The notes beneath the pieces were generated by a model. It was given only the letters and a program-made list of their open reading frames with translations. It was not told where the DNA came from and made no database searches. Shown here piece by piece: positions 27,101 through 42,100 of a stretch of DNA of 64,000 bases. Numbering within the stretch: position 1 is the first letter of the stretch; every line of letters starts with the position of its first letter. The stretch spans positions 29,316,347-29,380,346 of the forward strand of contig OZ024798.1 of NCBI GenBank assembly GCA_964017045.1. The letters run 5' to 3'. A program made the translations under genes and the position numbers. This DNA comes from Omphiscola glabra (taxonomy: Eukaryota; Mollusca; Gastropoda; Lymnaeidae).

Positions 27101-30100
27101 TTTACTCGGTTACGCCTCCCCAGTCGGCTGGTGCCAGAAAATGGTTTAGAACTCTCATGGCATGATGGGTTGAGCTATCGACATGGTTACGGATTCAGTA
27201 TTACCGCATGATAGGGTTGGGGTCAAGGGTTTCTCTCCTGGGATCCCGAGATACCGCTTGAGTATTAGTAAACAAATGTCTTACCGGGAAATTTTCCCAT
27301 CCCGGGAAATCCCGTGTATACACTTTTACAATAAATTGCCTCCATTCTTTTCCCCTTACTTTCAGCAAGTGACAGATTGTCACAAATTGTCGCTAAACAA
27401 AGACCTGTAATATCCAGTTAACTGTGCTGAATTGCTAAGCTCTATATCTCTAGTGCGCGGGTTCTCAAGAGTTTTCAAGGGTGACCACATTCGTGTAGAA
27501 AAAAGTGCCCTTACAAGCTTTATATTGGGGGGGGGGGGCATTTAAATAGGGTTAATTCTGAGAAAGGAAAACATTTTAAAACTTGGTTTCCGGAATAGTG
27601 TAATTGGTGACATATTTAATGTCACGAATGAAATTGTTACTCAAACTATAAGACACCAATTTTAAAAAAATTAAAAATCACTGATTCTCTTAGTTTGTTG
27701 TTTCAGCCGACGACTTCATATAAATCCATTGGCAAACCCTTTCGAGGTCAGCTCCCATGGGCTGAAAAATTATGCTCTAGTAACTTTATTATCCCAAGGG
27801 CAAGTCACCTAACTACACAACATAGGGCCACCAAGTAACTAAATGTCTTAGGACCACCAAATAACTAAATGTCTTAGGACCACCAAATAACTAAATGTCT
27901 TAGGACCACCTAATAGCTAAATGTCTTAGGACCACCAAATAACTAAATGTCTTAGGACCACCAAATAACTAAATGTCTTAGGACCACCAAATAGCTAAAT
28001 GTCTTAAGACCACCAAATAACTAAATGTATTAGGACCACCAAATAACTAAATGTCTTAGGACCACCAAATAACTAAATGTCTTAGGACCACCAAATAACT
28101 AAATGTCTTAGGACCACCAAATAACTAAATGTCTTAGGACCACCAAATAACTAAATGTCTTAGGACCACCAAATAACTAAATGTCTTAGGACCACCAAAT
28201 AACTAAATGTCTTAGGACCACCAAATAACTAAATGTCTTAGGACCACCAAATAACTAAATGTCTTAGGACCACCTAATAGCTAAATGTCTTAGGGACAAC
28301 AACTAACTAAATGTCTTAGGGCCACCAATTAACTAAATGTCTTAGGGCCACCAAATAACTAAGTGTCTTAGGGCCATCAACTAACTAAATGTCGTAGGGC
28401 CATCAACTAACTAAATGTCTTAGGGCCACCAGCTGACTACACGTCTATGTATCTCACATGTATCTACGTCTAACGCTGGTCCCGTTAGGTTTAACATGCG
28501 TCAGGGTCACATATAGAATCCGTTTAGATGGAGGGCACGACCTCCAGTGTAAATTGATTATCATCTCGACCGTAGTAAATTAACGAAGTGACCCCACGAC
28601 CGAACAGGTCACTGAGACAGCTAAGACCATTTGTCAGCATGCGTTGCTTAGTGGATGAGAAAGGACAGTCCAAGTCAACACTGACTGTCAGGAACCGCTC
28701 TAACCGAGTGTATGCATCAAGACAACACAATCTGCTAATTGTCGTGAATGACAGGATGAGTTCGTCTTAACTGGACGTATGTCCCTTGGCTGCTAAAAAT
28801 ATAGTTACGTATACAGAGTAGCTAAAGTTATGCATAAATCTAAGAGTTGCTAAATGTTGCCATGTGAATCTAACAACGGTTGCCAATGTTGCTGATTTTT
28901 CAAAGGTGGCTACGCTGGTGTCTTTGGTTCAACGCATTAACATATACTTGACGCGCGACGCATGTCACGCCTTCTTGTATGAGATGTCGACAACAAACAT
29001 ACTATATTGTGAGGAACGTAACAGAAAATCGTTGATGTAAACCGGAAAAAAATATGTTTATGCAGCGTAGCAATATCACACTTGTAGGCCAACAGCTCTT
29101 AGACTTCATCACCGCCAGCCATTAGCTCAGCCGAACGGAACAAACTCTAGCTTATCCCAGTGTTTATCCCAGGTTCTATTCACAAGTTGCCTGGTCCCCG
29201 CCAGCCAATAGTTCAGCCGAACGGAACAAACTCTAGCTTATCCCAGGGTCTATTCACACGTTGCCTGGTCCGGCGGCTGTACGACAACGCGTTCCAATAA
29301 AATCCGGACTTAATTAACCAAAAAATGTCTCTGTGAAGAAAACTCAATTGCTAAAAAAAATAAGCAGACATTGGGTGGAAAGTAATGAGAACTCGTTCAT
29401 TATTTTATGCAGCGCCGACAAAGGAAATAATTATTTCAGGCTGGCGAATCCAAATATTAAAAATTGTATTTCCCCAACAAGGTTCAATGTATTAAATAAC
29501 GAAAGCGTGAAGGTTAGGGTTCTCATAGTGTACGTAAATTGCTAACGACGGATCAAGAACTATTGGCAGATGGTTGACTACTAGGGCATGTGACCTGTGA
29601 GACCGTGACCCAACCAGTGAATACATTAGAGCCATTAAAGAAAATGGACAGGCACCCCCCCCCCTTTTCACAACAAAAATAATCATGAATCCGCCACTTT
29701 AAACTCATCTCCTGTAAAATATTTTAATTCTGGTTCCTCCCCACAAGCGGCCCCTCCCCCAAATCCACATGTTGTAGATTAAATGTACTGAGTGGGCGGG
29801 GGGGGGGGGCTGTCAGCGAGCTTTCATGCGTAACGTTTGAACTCAGTTTAGATTGATTTTTTTTCTTTATGCGGAAATTAATAAAGAGCCATGGTGTAGG
29901 ACTGCCTGTAGGATTATTATTGTGAGCAGGTTAGGTGTAGGACTGCCTGTAGGATTATTATTGAAAGGTGAGCAGGTAAGGTGTAGGACTGCCTGTAAGC
30001 TTACTTTTTTTTTAAATCGAAAATGACAAAAAAGATTTAACTTCTAACACTATGAATCACCGGGTATTTTCTCAAAATACCGGGACCAGGCGTAAAAAAC

Positions 30101-33100
30101 AACTGTACTCGGTTAAGTCCTAGTAGTAAATATTTCAATATAGAGCACATAAACTGAGTATGGGCCTCACTGAAGTTATTACTGCATCCATTATTGAGGT
30201 AACTCCCAAGTCTAGTGACGTGTGTAGACATTGTTCTGTAGTATGTTGACCTTAGACTTGCATGCACAATGGCTAATCCAGACAGTCAACAAGTAGGACA
30301 TTTGGGCAAAGCTAATAAACGCCACGTTCAAAATAACAATTGGTGAATGAATTGAACATTTTATTTACGGTTTGAGGTTGTGTTGAGAATGAGTTGCAAT
30401 GAGAAGGCGTCACTGACTCTGAGCTCAGGTGGGAATGATTCTGCTCTCCTTAGCCCTACTTAATGGAGAGAGCTGATTACGTTTCTGTGTCAAAGGTGTA
30501 TGTGGTATGTGACAGAGTGACACGCGGTAACCGTGTCCCCCGTTTACAAATAAGTTCGTACTTAAAGGACTAAAGACCATCAGAAGGTCACCGGGTCGTC
30601 GGGATGTCAGTTTTTGGGTCCGCTGGAATGCCACGTTCTGACAAGATTGACACTCCACGGTGTCATATGAATGACGTTCTCCGGACCACTTGGATCTTAC
30701 GTAGAGCCTCTCAAGCCAATACGCCTGGGTGACTTACACTAACATTATGTATCAGAGGCTAATTTGTCCGGACCACTTACACGTATATCTTAGAGGCTAC
30801 CATGTCCGGACCACTTACACGTATATCATAGAGGCTACCATGTCCGGACCACTTACACGTATATCTTAGAGGCTACCATGTCCGGACCACTTACACTAAC
30901 ATTATTTCTCAGAGACTAATATGTCCGGACCACTTACACTAATATTATGTCTCAGAGGCTAATAAGTCCGGACCACTTACACGTATATCTTAGAGGCTAC
31001 CATGTCCGGATCACGTACACTAATATTATGCCTCAGAGGCTAATTTGTCCGCACCACTTACACTAATATTATGTCTCAGAGGCTACCATGTCCGGACCAC
31101 TTACACTATGTCTTTCAAGATTTTCACGTGGAATATCTACGGACCACTTACACCATGCCTCTCAAGGTAATATGTCCGGGCCGCTTTCACTTTACATTTT
31201 ATTTCTCATGCTATTACTAATATCTCGCGGACCACTTACACTATGTCTCTCAAACTAATATGTCCGGATCACTTACACTATGTCTCTCAAACTAATATGT
31301 CCGGATCACTTACACTATGTCTCTCAAACTAATATGTCCGGATCACTTACACTATGTCTCTCAAACTAATATGTCCGGATCACTTACACTATGTCTCTCA
31401 AACTAATATGTCCGGATCACTTACACTATGTCTCTCAAACTAATATGTCCGGATCACTTACAATATGTCTCTCAAACTAATATGTCCGGATCACTTACAC
31501 TATGTCTCTCAAACTAATATGTCCGGATCACTTACACTATGTCTCTCAAACTAATTTGTCCGGATCACTTACACTATGTCTCTCAAACTAATATGTCCGG
31601 ATCACTTACACTATGTCTCTCAAACTAATATGTCCGGATCACTTACACTATGTCTCTCAAACTAATATGTCCGGATCACTTACACTATGTCTCTCAAACT
31701 AATATGTCCGGATCACTTACACGTTACATAATGTGTCTCGTGAAAATAGGTTCGGACAATTAAATATTACATCCCGTCTCTGAAGCGACATCTTAACTTG
31801 TGAATCCGACGCTATGTCCGAACCACTTTCAGCTTATACTTGGGGCTCATGTCCGGTCAACATCAAGCATTTGCCATCGATGTAACATCAAGCATTTGCC
31901 ATCGATGTAACATCAAGCATTTGCCATCGATGTAACATCAAGCATTTGCCATCGATGTAACATCAAGCATTTGCCATCGATGTAACATCAAGCATTTGCC
32001 ATCGATGTAACATCAAGCATTTGTCATCGATGTAACATCAAGCATTTGCCATCGATGTAACATCAAGCATTTGCCATCGATGTAACATCAAGCATTTGCC
32101 ATCGATGTAACATCAAGCATTTGTCATCGATGTAACATCAAGCATTTGCCATCGTTGTAACATCAAGCATTTGACATCGTTGTAACATCAAGCATATGCC
32201 ATCGATGTAACATCAAGCATATGCCATCGATGTAACATCAAGCATTTGCTATCGTTGTAACATCAAGCATTTACCATCGTTGTAACATCAAGCATATGCC
32301 ATCGATGTAACATCAAGCATTTGCTATCGTTGTAACATCAAGCATTTGCCATCGTTGTAACATCAAGCATATGCCATCGTTGTAACATCAAGCATTTGCC
32401 ATCGATGTAACATCAAGCATATGCCATCGATGTAACATCAAGCATTTGCCATCGATGTAACATCAAGCATATGCCATCGATGTAACATCAAGCATTTGCT
32501 ATCGTTGTAACATCAAGCATTTGCCATCGTTGTAACATCAAGCATATGCCATCGATGTAACATCAAGCATATGCCATCGATGTAACATCAAGCATTTGCC
32601 ATCGATGTAACATCAAGCATTTGCCATCGATGTAACATCAAGCATATGCCATCGATGTAACATCAAGCATTTGCCATCGATGTAACATCAAGCATTTGCG
32701 ATCCATGTAATTGCCTGGCAATGTTTCTACACATCTTTACAATGATCGGCTGTCTAGAGGCAGTACAATTATTTATTAATCTTACGTGCATGATATTGTT
32801 AAGGATAATGACATTTTAAAAACAGGTTTCCGCTGAATCAAACAATTGTTTCTCGTCGAGTCGTCAATCTGTCGCAGGGCCCGATACTAACTTTGTAGTC
32901 CCATGGGCACAAATACCGCGAAATAAATAATTTTCTTGTTCATGTTCGATCAAGAGCATTATAATTTATAATTTGTTTACCCATTCTCTAACGACCCCCA
33001 CACATTAACCCATTCTCTAACGACCCCCACATTAACCCATTCTCTAACGACCCTGAGCTTGCCGTTAAGCCCACGTAAGACCAACGAAGTTGAACGTGCC

Positions 33101-36100
33101 TAGAGACAACCTCAGCCGTCCAAATAGTGAGATCTCTTTCATTAGTGGACACTAGGGCTGTCACTTTTATTGAAGACTTTCTATCGATGAGATCGTGTGG
33201 GTTTGGATTGATAGAGGTAAAGGGGGGTGTTTGTAGAATTTGGTGTGCTGTTGTCCAAAGGGGTGTTTGTGAGTGTGGAATTTGGTGTGCTGTTGTCCAA
33301 AGGGGTGTTTGTGTGTGTAGACTTTGGTGTGCTGTTGTCCAAAGGGGTGTTTGTGTGTGTAGAATTTGTTGTGTTGTTGCCCAAGGGGGTGATTGTAGAA
33401 TTTGGTGTTTTGTTGTCCAAAGGGGTGTTTGTGTTTGAAGAATTTGTTCGGGTGATAAGGAGTGTTTGTGTGTATAGGATTTATGGGGTGATCAAGGGGT
33501 GTTTTTTAGTGTAGAATTTGATGAGAGACCAAGGGGTGTTTGTGTGGGATGAGGGATGTTATGAATGAATGAGATCCCTGGGTGTCTCGGGTGAGTGTGC
33601 AGACATATCGACTAGGGTAATGAGATTTTATTGCTTTCCTGAGAAAAGAATCTAATTAAACGCAGAAAATTGGCGCCTGTTTGCAATGAGCTAATGAAAT
33701 TTACTTTTCTTTTTCTTATCCACACAATTGTGGCTTTTATTTTATTTAAGTTCGAATACTGCCGACCAGACAATTCTGCTAACCAAATATCACATAATCA
33801 TAGTGGGTCAATATAGTGCATTATTCCAGCCAAAACAGCGTGGCCAATCATACAATAATTTCGTTTACCACGCACTCCCCCACAGATAAAACCATCACCT
33901 ACACATGCAAACCTCCTCACACATAAAAATCTCTCACCCACAAACAACCCTTCCATGCACAAACAATCCCCCCCCCAGACAGACATAACCCTCACACAGA
34001 CATCCAATCCTCCCCCACTGATAAACCCTCACCCAAACATGCAACCCTCCTCACACATAAAAATCTCTCACCCACAAACAACCCTTCCATGCACAAACAA
34101 GCTCCCCCCCCCCCGACAGACATAACCCTCCCTTACAGACATAACCCTCACACAGACATCCAACCCTCACACAGACATCCAAACCTCCTACATATATCCC
34201 GTCCCCACCTGCCCTAGAGCTAACACGATCATCCCAGCCACTCATTGACTTCACGCTACCCACGAGCTATACGATTCCACCAACAGTTTACTTCTCCCCT
34301 CCCTAATTGACTATTAACACTCGGGCCTGGGTGAATATTGACACCGGGTCCTTCTACAATGAATAATGATGGCGCGCCATCAGCCTATTGTCTGAATGGG
34401 CTGTTCTAGATTCCTCTATTTTTAGGGGGTTGCCGATCTCCCATGGCAGACACAATTTGACGTAATCGATTTTCTTAAAGTAGAATTTTGAGACTTCATA
34501 ACACGATGCTAAAAACTATCAGACGATGCTCTATACATATTATAGCAGGGCAGGTCACATCTCCCAAAACCCTGATTATTTAACACTCCCACAAAGTGAT
34601 ATTTATAACGCCGCTAAAATGGTATTTATAAAACCATCAAAGTGATACATTTATAGCACCGCTAAAATGGTATTTGTAAAACCATCAAAGTGATACATTT
34701 ATAGCACCGCTAAAATGGTATTTGTAAAACCATCAAAGTGATACATTTATAACACCGCTAAAATGGTATTTGTAAAACCATCAAAGTGATACATTTATAG
34801 CACCGCTAAAATGGTATTTGTAAAACCATCAAAGTGATACATTTATAACACCGCTAAAATGGTATTTGTAAAACCATCAAAGTGATACATTTATAACACC
34901 GCTAAAATGGTATTTATAAAACCATCAAAGTGATACATTATAGCACCGCTAAAATGGTATTTGTAAAACCATCAAAGTGATACATTTATAGCACCGCTAA
35001 AATGGTATTTGTAAAACCATCAAAGTGATACATTTATAACACCGCTAAAATGGTATTTGTAAAACCATCAAAGTGATACATTTATAACACCGCTAAAATG
35101 GTATTTATAAAACCATCAAAGTGATACATTTATAGCACCGCTAAAATGGTATTTGTAAAACCATCAAAGTGATACATTTATAGCACCGCTAAAATGGTAT
35201 TTGTAAAACCATCAAAGTGATACATTTATAACACCGCTAAAATGGTATTTGTAAAACCATCAAAGTGATACATTTATAACACCGCTAAAATGGTATTTAT
35301 AAAACCATCAAAGTGATACATTTATAGCACCGCTAAAATGGTATTTGTAAAACCATCAAAGTGATACATTTATAGCACCGCTAAAATGGTATTTGTAAAA
35401 CCATCAAAGTGATACATTTATAACACCGCTAAAATGGTATTTGTAAAACCATCAAAGTGATACATTTATAACACCGCTAAAATGGTATTTGTAAAACCAT
35501 CAAAGTGATACATTTATAGCACCGCTAAAATGGTATTTGTAAAACCATCAAAGTGATACATTTATAACACCGCTAAAATGGTATTTGTAAAACCATCAAA
35601 GTGATACATTTATAGCACCGCTAAAATGGTATTTGTAAAACCATCAAAGTGATACATTTATAACACCGCTAAAATGGTATTTGTAAAACCATCAAAGTGA
35701 TACATTTATAGCACCGCTAAAATGGTATTTGTAAAACCATCAAAGTGATACATTTATAGCACCGCTAAAATGGTATTTGTAAAACCATCAAAGTGATACA
35801 TTTATAGCACCGCTAAAATGGTATTTATAAAACCATCAAAGTGATACATTTATAGCACCGCTAAAATGGTATTTGTAAAACCATCAAAGTGATACATTTA
35901 CAGCACCGCTGAAGTAATATTTTAACACCACGACTTAGTGACTAAAATAACACAGCAGCAGAACACCAAAGACATGGATGTAGAGACGCCGACCCTTGTT
36001 GGAAACAGTCGAAATCCAAGGGTGAATCCCAGTGTTAGTTAGATTAAAATCCGTTTCGAACGTCATTTTAAGAAAACTTCTGCTATACCTTACAACTTAT

Positions 36101-39100
36101 GTACTATTGAAGTGATTCTCAAATGTTGTATGCGTGCCCCCAATTATCATTTAGATTCAACACCTCTCCACAATTTCACTGGGGTAGAGTGGAAGCAATG
36201 TATAATCAATGGTAACATCTCTTCATTTCTAATAATTTTAGTTCAATTTCGAGACTAGCCAATGAACTTCGTCTGCTTAATTAAATGAGTTATGCTACGT
36301 CTAGCAAAATTGTGTTGTTATTTGTGCACACTTCGACATTAACCTATTTGTGCACACTTCGACTTGAACCTATTTGTACACACGTCGACTTGAACCTGTT
36401 TGTGCACACTTCGACTTGAACCTATTTGTGCACACGTCGACTTGAACCTGTTTGTGCACACTTCGACTTGAACCTGTTTGTGCACACTTCGACTTGAACC
36501 TATTTGTGCACACGTCGACTTGAACCTGTTTGTGCACACTTCAACTTGAACCATTTGTACACAGGTCGACTTGAACCTGTTTGTGCACACTTCGACTTGA
36601 ACCTATTTGTGCACACGTCGACTTGAACCTGTTTGTGCACACTTCAACTTGAAACTATATTGACTAAGTATTGTGCCGTCTTTCCATTCACAAAAAGTCT
36701 TATTTCATAACTGTAGAGCCCCATTACTGCACTTCGAGATATTGACGATAGTTTAACTGTATAGAACCAACTCTATAATTTTATAAAGAGTCAAAATGTG
36801 ACCCTGAAAACCTATAAACCGAGAAAATTGTGATAGGTGTACCCAGCTAGTGATGAGCGAGTTCATTGGATTTCCCTTGGGGGGACAAACTATATTCAAT
36901 GTGAATAAAATAGCACGTGTCTGGGTATTCAGTGAGATCATTGGGTGAATCTCTATTTCGGGAATCCTGAGTCGAACTGACTGCGGCCTTAAGCCTTAAG
37001 CTTTGGTATGCGAGTGGACTTGGACTCACGTGCTCCTCTCACCAGTTATGCGGTAGTAGTGTACACGCCAGGCTAAGTCCCTGACAACTAACTACTAACA
37101 CACCACAGATCGCCTGCTCCTACCAGCCCACAATGGTGAAAGGTGCAGTGAGCCGGGGTGGGGAGTCATTTATTGAAAGATGGACCTATCAAAATTGGTT
37201 CGTAGTTAAGCAACGGTCTGATATATTAACTGCATCAGTTTGCCAGTCAATTACTCCAACTTCAGATGAAATGATGACTGGCAATGTGGGACCTTGGAGC
37301 AAATCTCCATTCGCATTTCCGACGTCCGAACTCTTGTGTGCCGCCCCCCCCCCCCCCCCCAATGATACAGTGTGTTAGAGTGAGGAACACATGTTGTGTT
37401 TGTATCCATGACGTCAACTGTTTTGTTAGCGTGCACAAAGCCAACTCAACACGCGATTCGTGGCCGAGGTCACAGATGGTGTATGTGCTCACTGTGCCCC
37501 CATTCGTCCGGTTTTCATAAATCGTGGCCGCTTTCTTTCCCACCACGAACTCATTTTAAAACACTGTCGATTCAACGGGCAACAACAAATTTCGGCATGT
37601 GACGTCTTCATTCGAGAGTTTAGTGGTATTGAAAATAAAGCCAAACACCGACACACAATGGCGATGTGTACATGCTTCCCAAACCGCGGCCCCCGGTGAG
37701 GCCCTTTAAGAATTGAAGCGACCCACTTGGTCTTTTAGAGTTTGCACCATATGCTAAAAGAGCAATCCAACACGTTTACAGTTCAATCCAGCCCACTAAA
37801 AGCTCAATCACAAGACGTCACCTGCGCATTAACATGGCTGCACCAGCTTGTACTATTCAAGTCTCATTAATATGCTTTTAAAACCAGTATCGAATATGCA
37901 CAAAGCCAAAGGATTTGTAATAAAAATGAAAATTATATATGTATAGCAACGGCAGCATAAAAAGTGGACACCAATCTTCAAAAGCGGGGTGGACAACCTA
38001 CGGTCCACGTGCTTCAATGATTGCACTTGAAACGTTGAATCGGCCCGCAAAACCTTTTAGGAACTTGATGAATGTATTAGTAAAATGTACACGTTGCAAA
38101 TGATTACACGTAAAAGCCTTTGAAAATTAATAATCACAGTAAACAAATTGCCAAACTATAATAATAGCAAACTTAAAATGTATCTCACTTATAATTTTCC
38201 AAATGTGCTCGGATGATTTTTCGAAGCTTATCGTCAATAAGAAATATTGAAAGTAGACAATTCTATGAAAAAATCTGGCCGAGGAAACGGTGTTCTAAAC
38301 CACTAACAAGAAAACTCAATGTTTACACTTTTTTGTGTGTTTGTTTTTTTCATTTCCCATTCATTATCATTATAACACTATGAGTCAAGTGTACACAAAC
38401 CAACATTTTTTCGGTTAATGAGTCATTAAAATATTGATGGTTATGGCGATGTTTACTTCATCCACGCCATCCCATCCCAGGATATCGCCGTATTGCTCAC
38501 GTCTCTTCTTTACCTCAATTTGTTTTATTGTCCTTATTGTTATAAAACCAAACCATTGGACACTATCGTGTCTATTACGAAGACCGAATCATGTTATCGT
38601 GCATCCTGAATAGTCAGAGCTCTTAACTAAAGTGTAGTTATCTTCATGGTCTCATACTCAACGTCACACTAGCCAGAATATACATTCCCCAGTTTCATCA
38701 CCTTATCCACACATACGATCTAATGTCATGGCAACCTCAGGGCAACTCCACCTAGTGATATAGTTAGGAACATTCTTACGGGAAGTCTCTCACAAGACAT
38801 CCTTTTGCTAGATGTATGCAGTTGTACGAGGTCTTTCACAACAAGACCGCCTATTGTTAGATGTTTGTAGTTGTGCGAGGTCTTTCACAACAAGGCCAGA
38901 AATTTAATGGCTACATGTAGTTCTGTGAGGTCTCCCATAACAAGTCCAGCCTATTACGGGCTACATGTTCTCCCATAACAAGCCCAGTCTATTACTGCGA
39001 CTACATGTGAAAACCATTCCATAAATCCCCTAAGTGATAGACACCAGTGTATGAACAAAGATCATTTCCATTTCAGACTCAAGTCTGGATCAAGAATTTG

Positions 39101-42100
39101 AACTACTGCACTCTTTCCTATCTACATCAGTTGATCTGAATATCTGTTCTGTGTTAAGCACATATTCTATCTACACCAGTTTATGAGTATTACACTATTC
39201 AGCACTTACTTAAAATTAAAAATACCGATATAAAAAAAATACTTTAAAAAAAATCTTCATTTGTGTAGGCTTACTATTTTAACCTGAGACCCGTCAGCGA
39301 ACCCTTCTCAGCCTCTTGAGAGGGGGGGGGGGGTGTTCAGGGTAACCTGTGACGTGAATATACTTTGTCACCAATGGTTACTTTGAAATGTAATTTTGAT
39401 TTCAAATAATGTTCAAAAATGATCGATAAAACGTTCCAAAATGGCTGACGAATTTCACGTTTCAATGATATATTGAAATGTGTTAGACATAAGAGCGCTT
39501 GCTAAGTTTGATGAGATACGTTGAGCCAAGCAGACAATGGGACAATGGGTCCAGTCAGGTTAAATAGAAATTGGGGAAGGTGAAAGAAAAAAAATGTGGG
39601 TTCCACGAGATGAGAATAATTTAGGATTACATCCGCCATAGTGAGCCATTGGTTAAGTCTGGTCTGCCAGGCAATCCAATAACAGAAATTCAATTATGAA
39701 GGACAGCGTGTCACTCAGCCCGCACGAGTCCTTCGGTCCTTGGGTCCTTCTCTTCGGCTCTTACCTTTATTTCATCCAATAATGGCAACAACAGAGCTTT
39801 AACGAGACCCCTCACCATTAGATCGGTAAATGGCGAGAAAGAGTCATTATCGAAACACCTCTGTAACCCACTGAGGTTTATGCGACTCTCACCCGTTGAA
39901 TGACACCTAGCGCTCCAGCTCCGTTTAAATACACGAGGGTAATGCCGTGCTATTTGGGATTTAATTTGGTTATGTCTCAAGAATGTGCAATAACATAACC
40001 AGTGAATCAGTGAACTGTTTGTGTTACAGAATCATTCTGACCACGATCAACATTCAGTTTGCACATCGACGGTTTGCGTGTTGGAATTCTGCGTTTTCTT
40101 GTTTTATTCAAAATTCTTAACGACTCGGTAGATCTGAATAGATTTGTATAGAGCAGGCCTGCACAACATACGGCCGGCTGGCCACATCCGACCCGCTGAC
40201 ACCCACTTTGCGGCCCGCGAAGTAACGAAATGTTCTTTATTCTTCTTCTTTTCTTAATACCTTTTCTCCCTATCCTATTTTCGTTTGGCCCGCACAAGTC
40301 CTGTCCTATTTTCTTTTGGCCCGCACAAGTTTTTATTACAGTAATACGGCCCCGCCTTACATTTTGTGTTGTGCAGACCTGGTATAGAGCTATAGAGATC
40401 TGGAGTATTGTATAGGTCTGGAATCAGTTTGATAGAATAACGATAGTACAATGGATTCTGACAGCACATCTGGTTTCCATAGAAAATAGTTAAGCTATAC
40501 TGTATTAGGCAACAAGCATCTTCTCATTTTTTACTGCAGTGACTTACTGCATACGTTAAATCCCATATTTTTGTTCCAATATTCCAATATATCCCCTTAC
40601 CATGGGGCAGAATGTCGCATCAGCCCGGGCGTAATATTACATGTTCCCAGCAATAACACAACTTTCCTGCCCTTGATAGAAATAATAACATCAGGACCAC
40701 AAATCACCTGAACACAATAAGGTACTCAAAACGAAATAGCCCGCTATTCATTGCTACTCACAACCATACGACAGGACCACAAATCACCTGCCCACAATAA
40801 GGTACTCAAAACGAAATAGCCCGCTATTCATTGCTACTCACAACCATACGACAGGACCACAATTCGGTACTCTACATAACATAGCCTGCTATTCACAGCG
40901 TCTCAAAAACACAACTGGTACTCATAAGAAAGTAACAGGACCACATCCCCTACCTAAACCCTAATACTCTCAAAAAACAGTAGGACCACAATCCACCCAT
41001 CCGCTGGTACTCACAACAAACAGTAGGACCGCAGTCCACCCATCCGCTGGTACTCACAACAAACAGTAGGACCACAGTCCACCCATCCGCTGGCACTCAC
41101 AACAAACAGTAGGACCACAGTCCACCCATCCGCTGGCACTCACAACAAACATTAGGACCACAGTCCACCCATCCGCTGGCACTCACAACAAACAGTAGGA
41201 CCACAGTCCACCCATCCGCTGGCACTCACAAGAAACAGTAGGACCACAGTCCACTCATCCGCTGGTACTCATAACAAACAGTAGGACCACAGTCCACCCA
41301 TCCGCTGGTACTTACAACAGGACCCAACCGTGTCTTCATCCACATGCTTGCCGGGTACTCAAATTATATTAACCGGACCAACCTCTACCCTATCTCACCC
41401 CACACTTCCTGGGGCTGACAACACTACAAAAGAGTCAGGAGTCTTCCTACAACAGCTCAAGTTAATTAAACGGGTTGGTGGGTGGGGTGGGGGGGAGATT
41501 GTTTCACTGTCGATCTGACGTCAATAACTTGGGTAGAGTTTAATTAAATGTGGACCACTGGGTTAGAGATTGAGATCTTTGACAGCCCACCTCCTCACAC
41601 CTCTTTTACCATTTGTTAAAATGTATTCCTCTACGTCGGGGGGGTCATCGGGGGTGTCCAGCCCGCGGTCCGAGGGCCAATGCGGCCTAACAACATCTAT
41701 GAGATTTCGTCTACAAATACCGTTAAAGTTTACAGGGATTCTTAGTAACAGCTAGCTATGGGGTTGCAAACATGATAGCACCCCCACACCGCCAACCAAA
41801 AAACAAGTCGTCTGCCGATGTTGAGTTTGATTAACAATGTATGGGACGCATGGCAAAAGATAAAATGATATACTATTATATTGGTGTGCATTAAGTGTGG
41901 CCGAGACCATCTTCTTCCAATGTGGCCAAGGGAAGCTAAAAGGTTGGACAGCCATCCTTGCTCTAAGTGGTGAGGTGAGCTCATAGCTTCGTAGTGTCGG
42001 CTGGTAAAGCGTAACATGGTAAAGTTGATTAAACCCATAGCTTCGTAGTGTCGGCTGGTGAAGCGTAACATGGTGGTGTTGATTAAGCCCATAGCTTCGT

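Noticed and set aside
31859..32709. Possible CRISPR array among the regular repeats
   Set aside because: Units are head-to-tail with no unique spacers, and the window is eukaryotic with introns.
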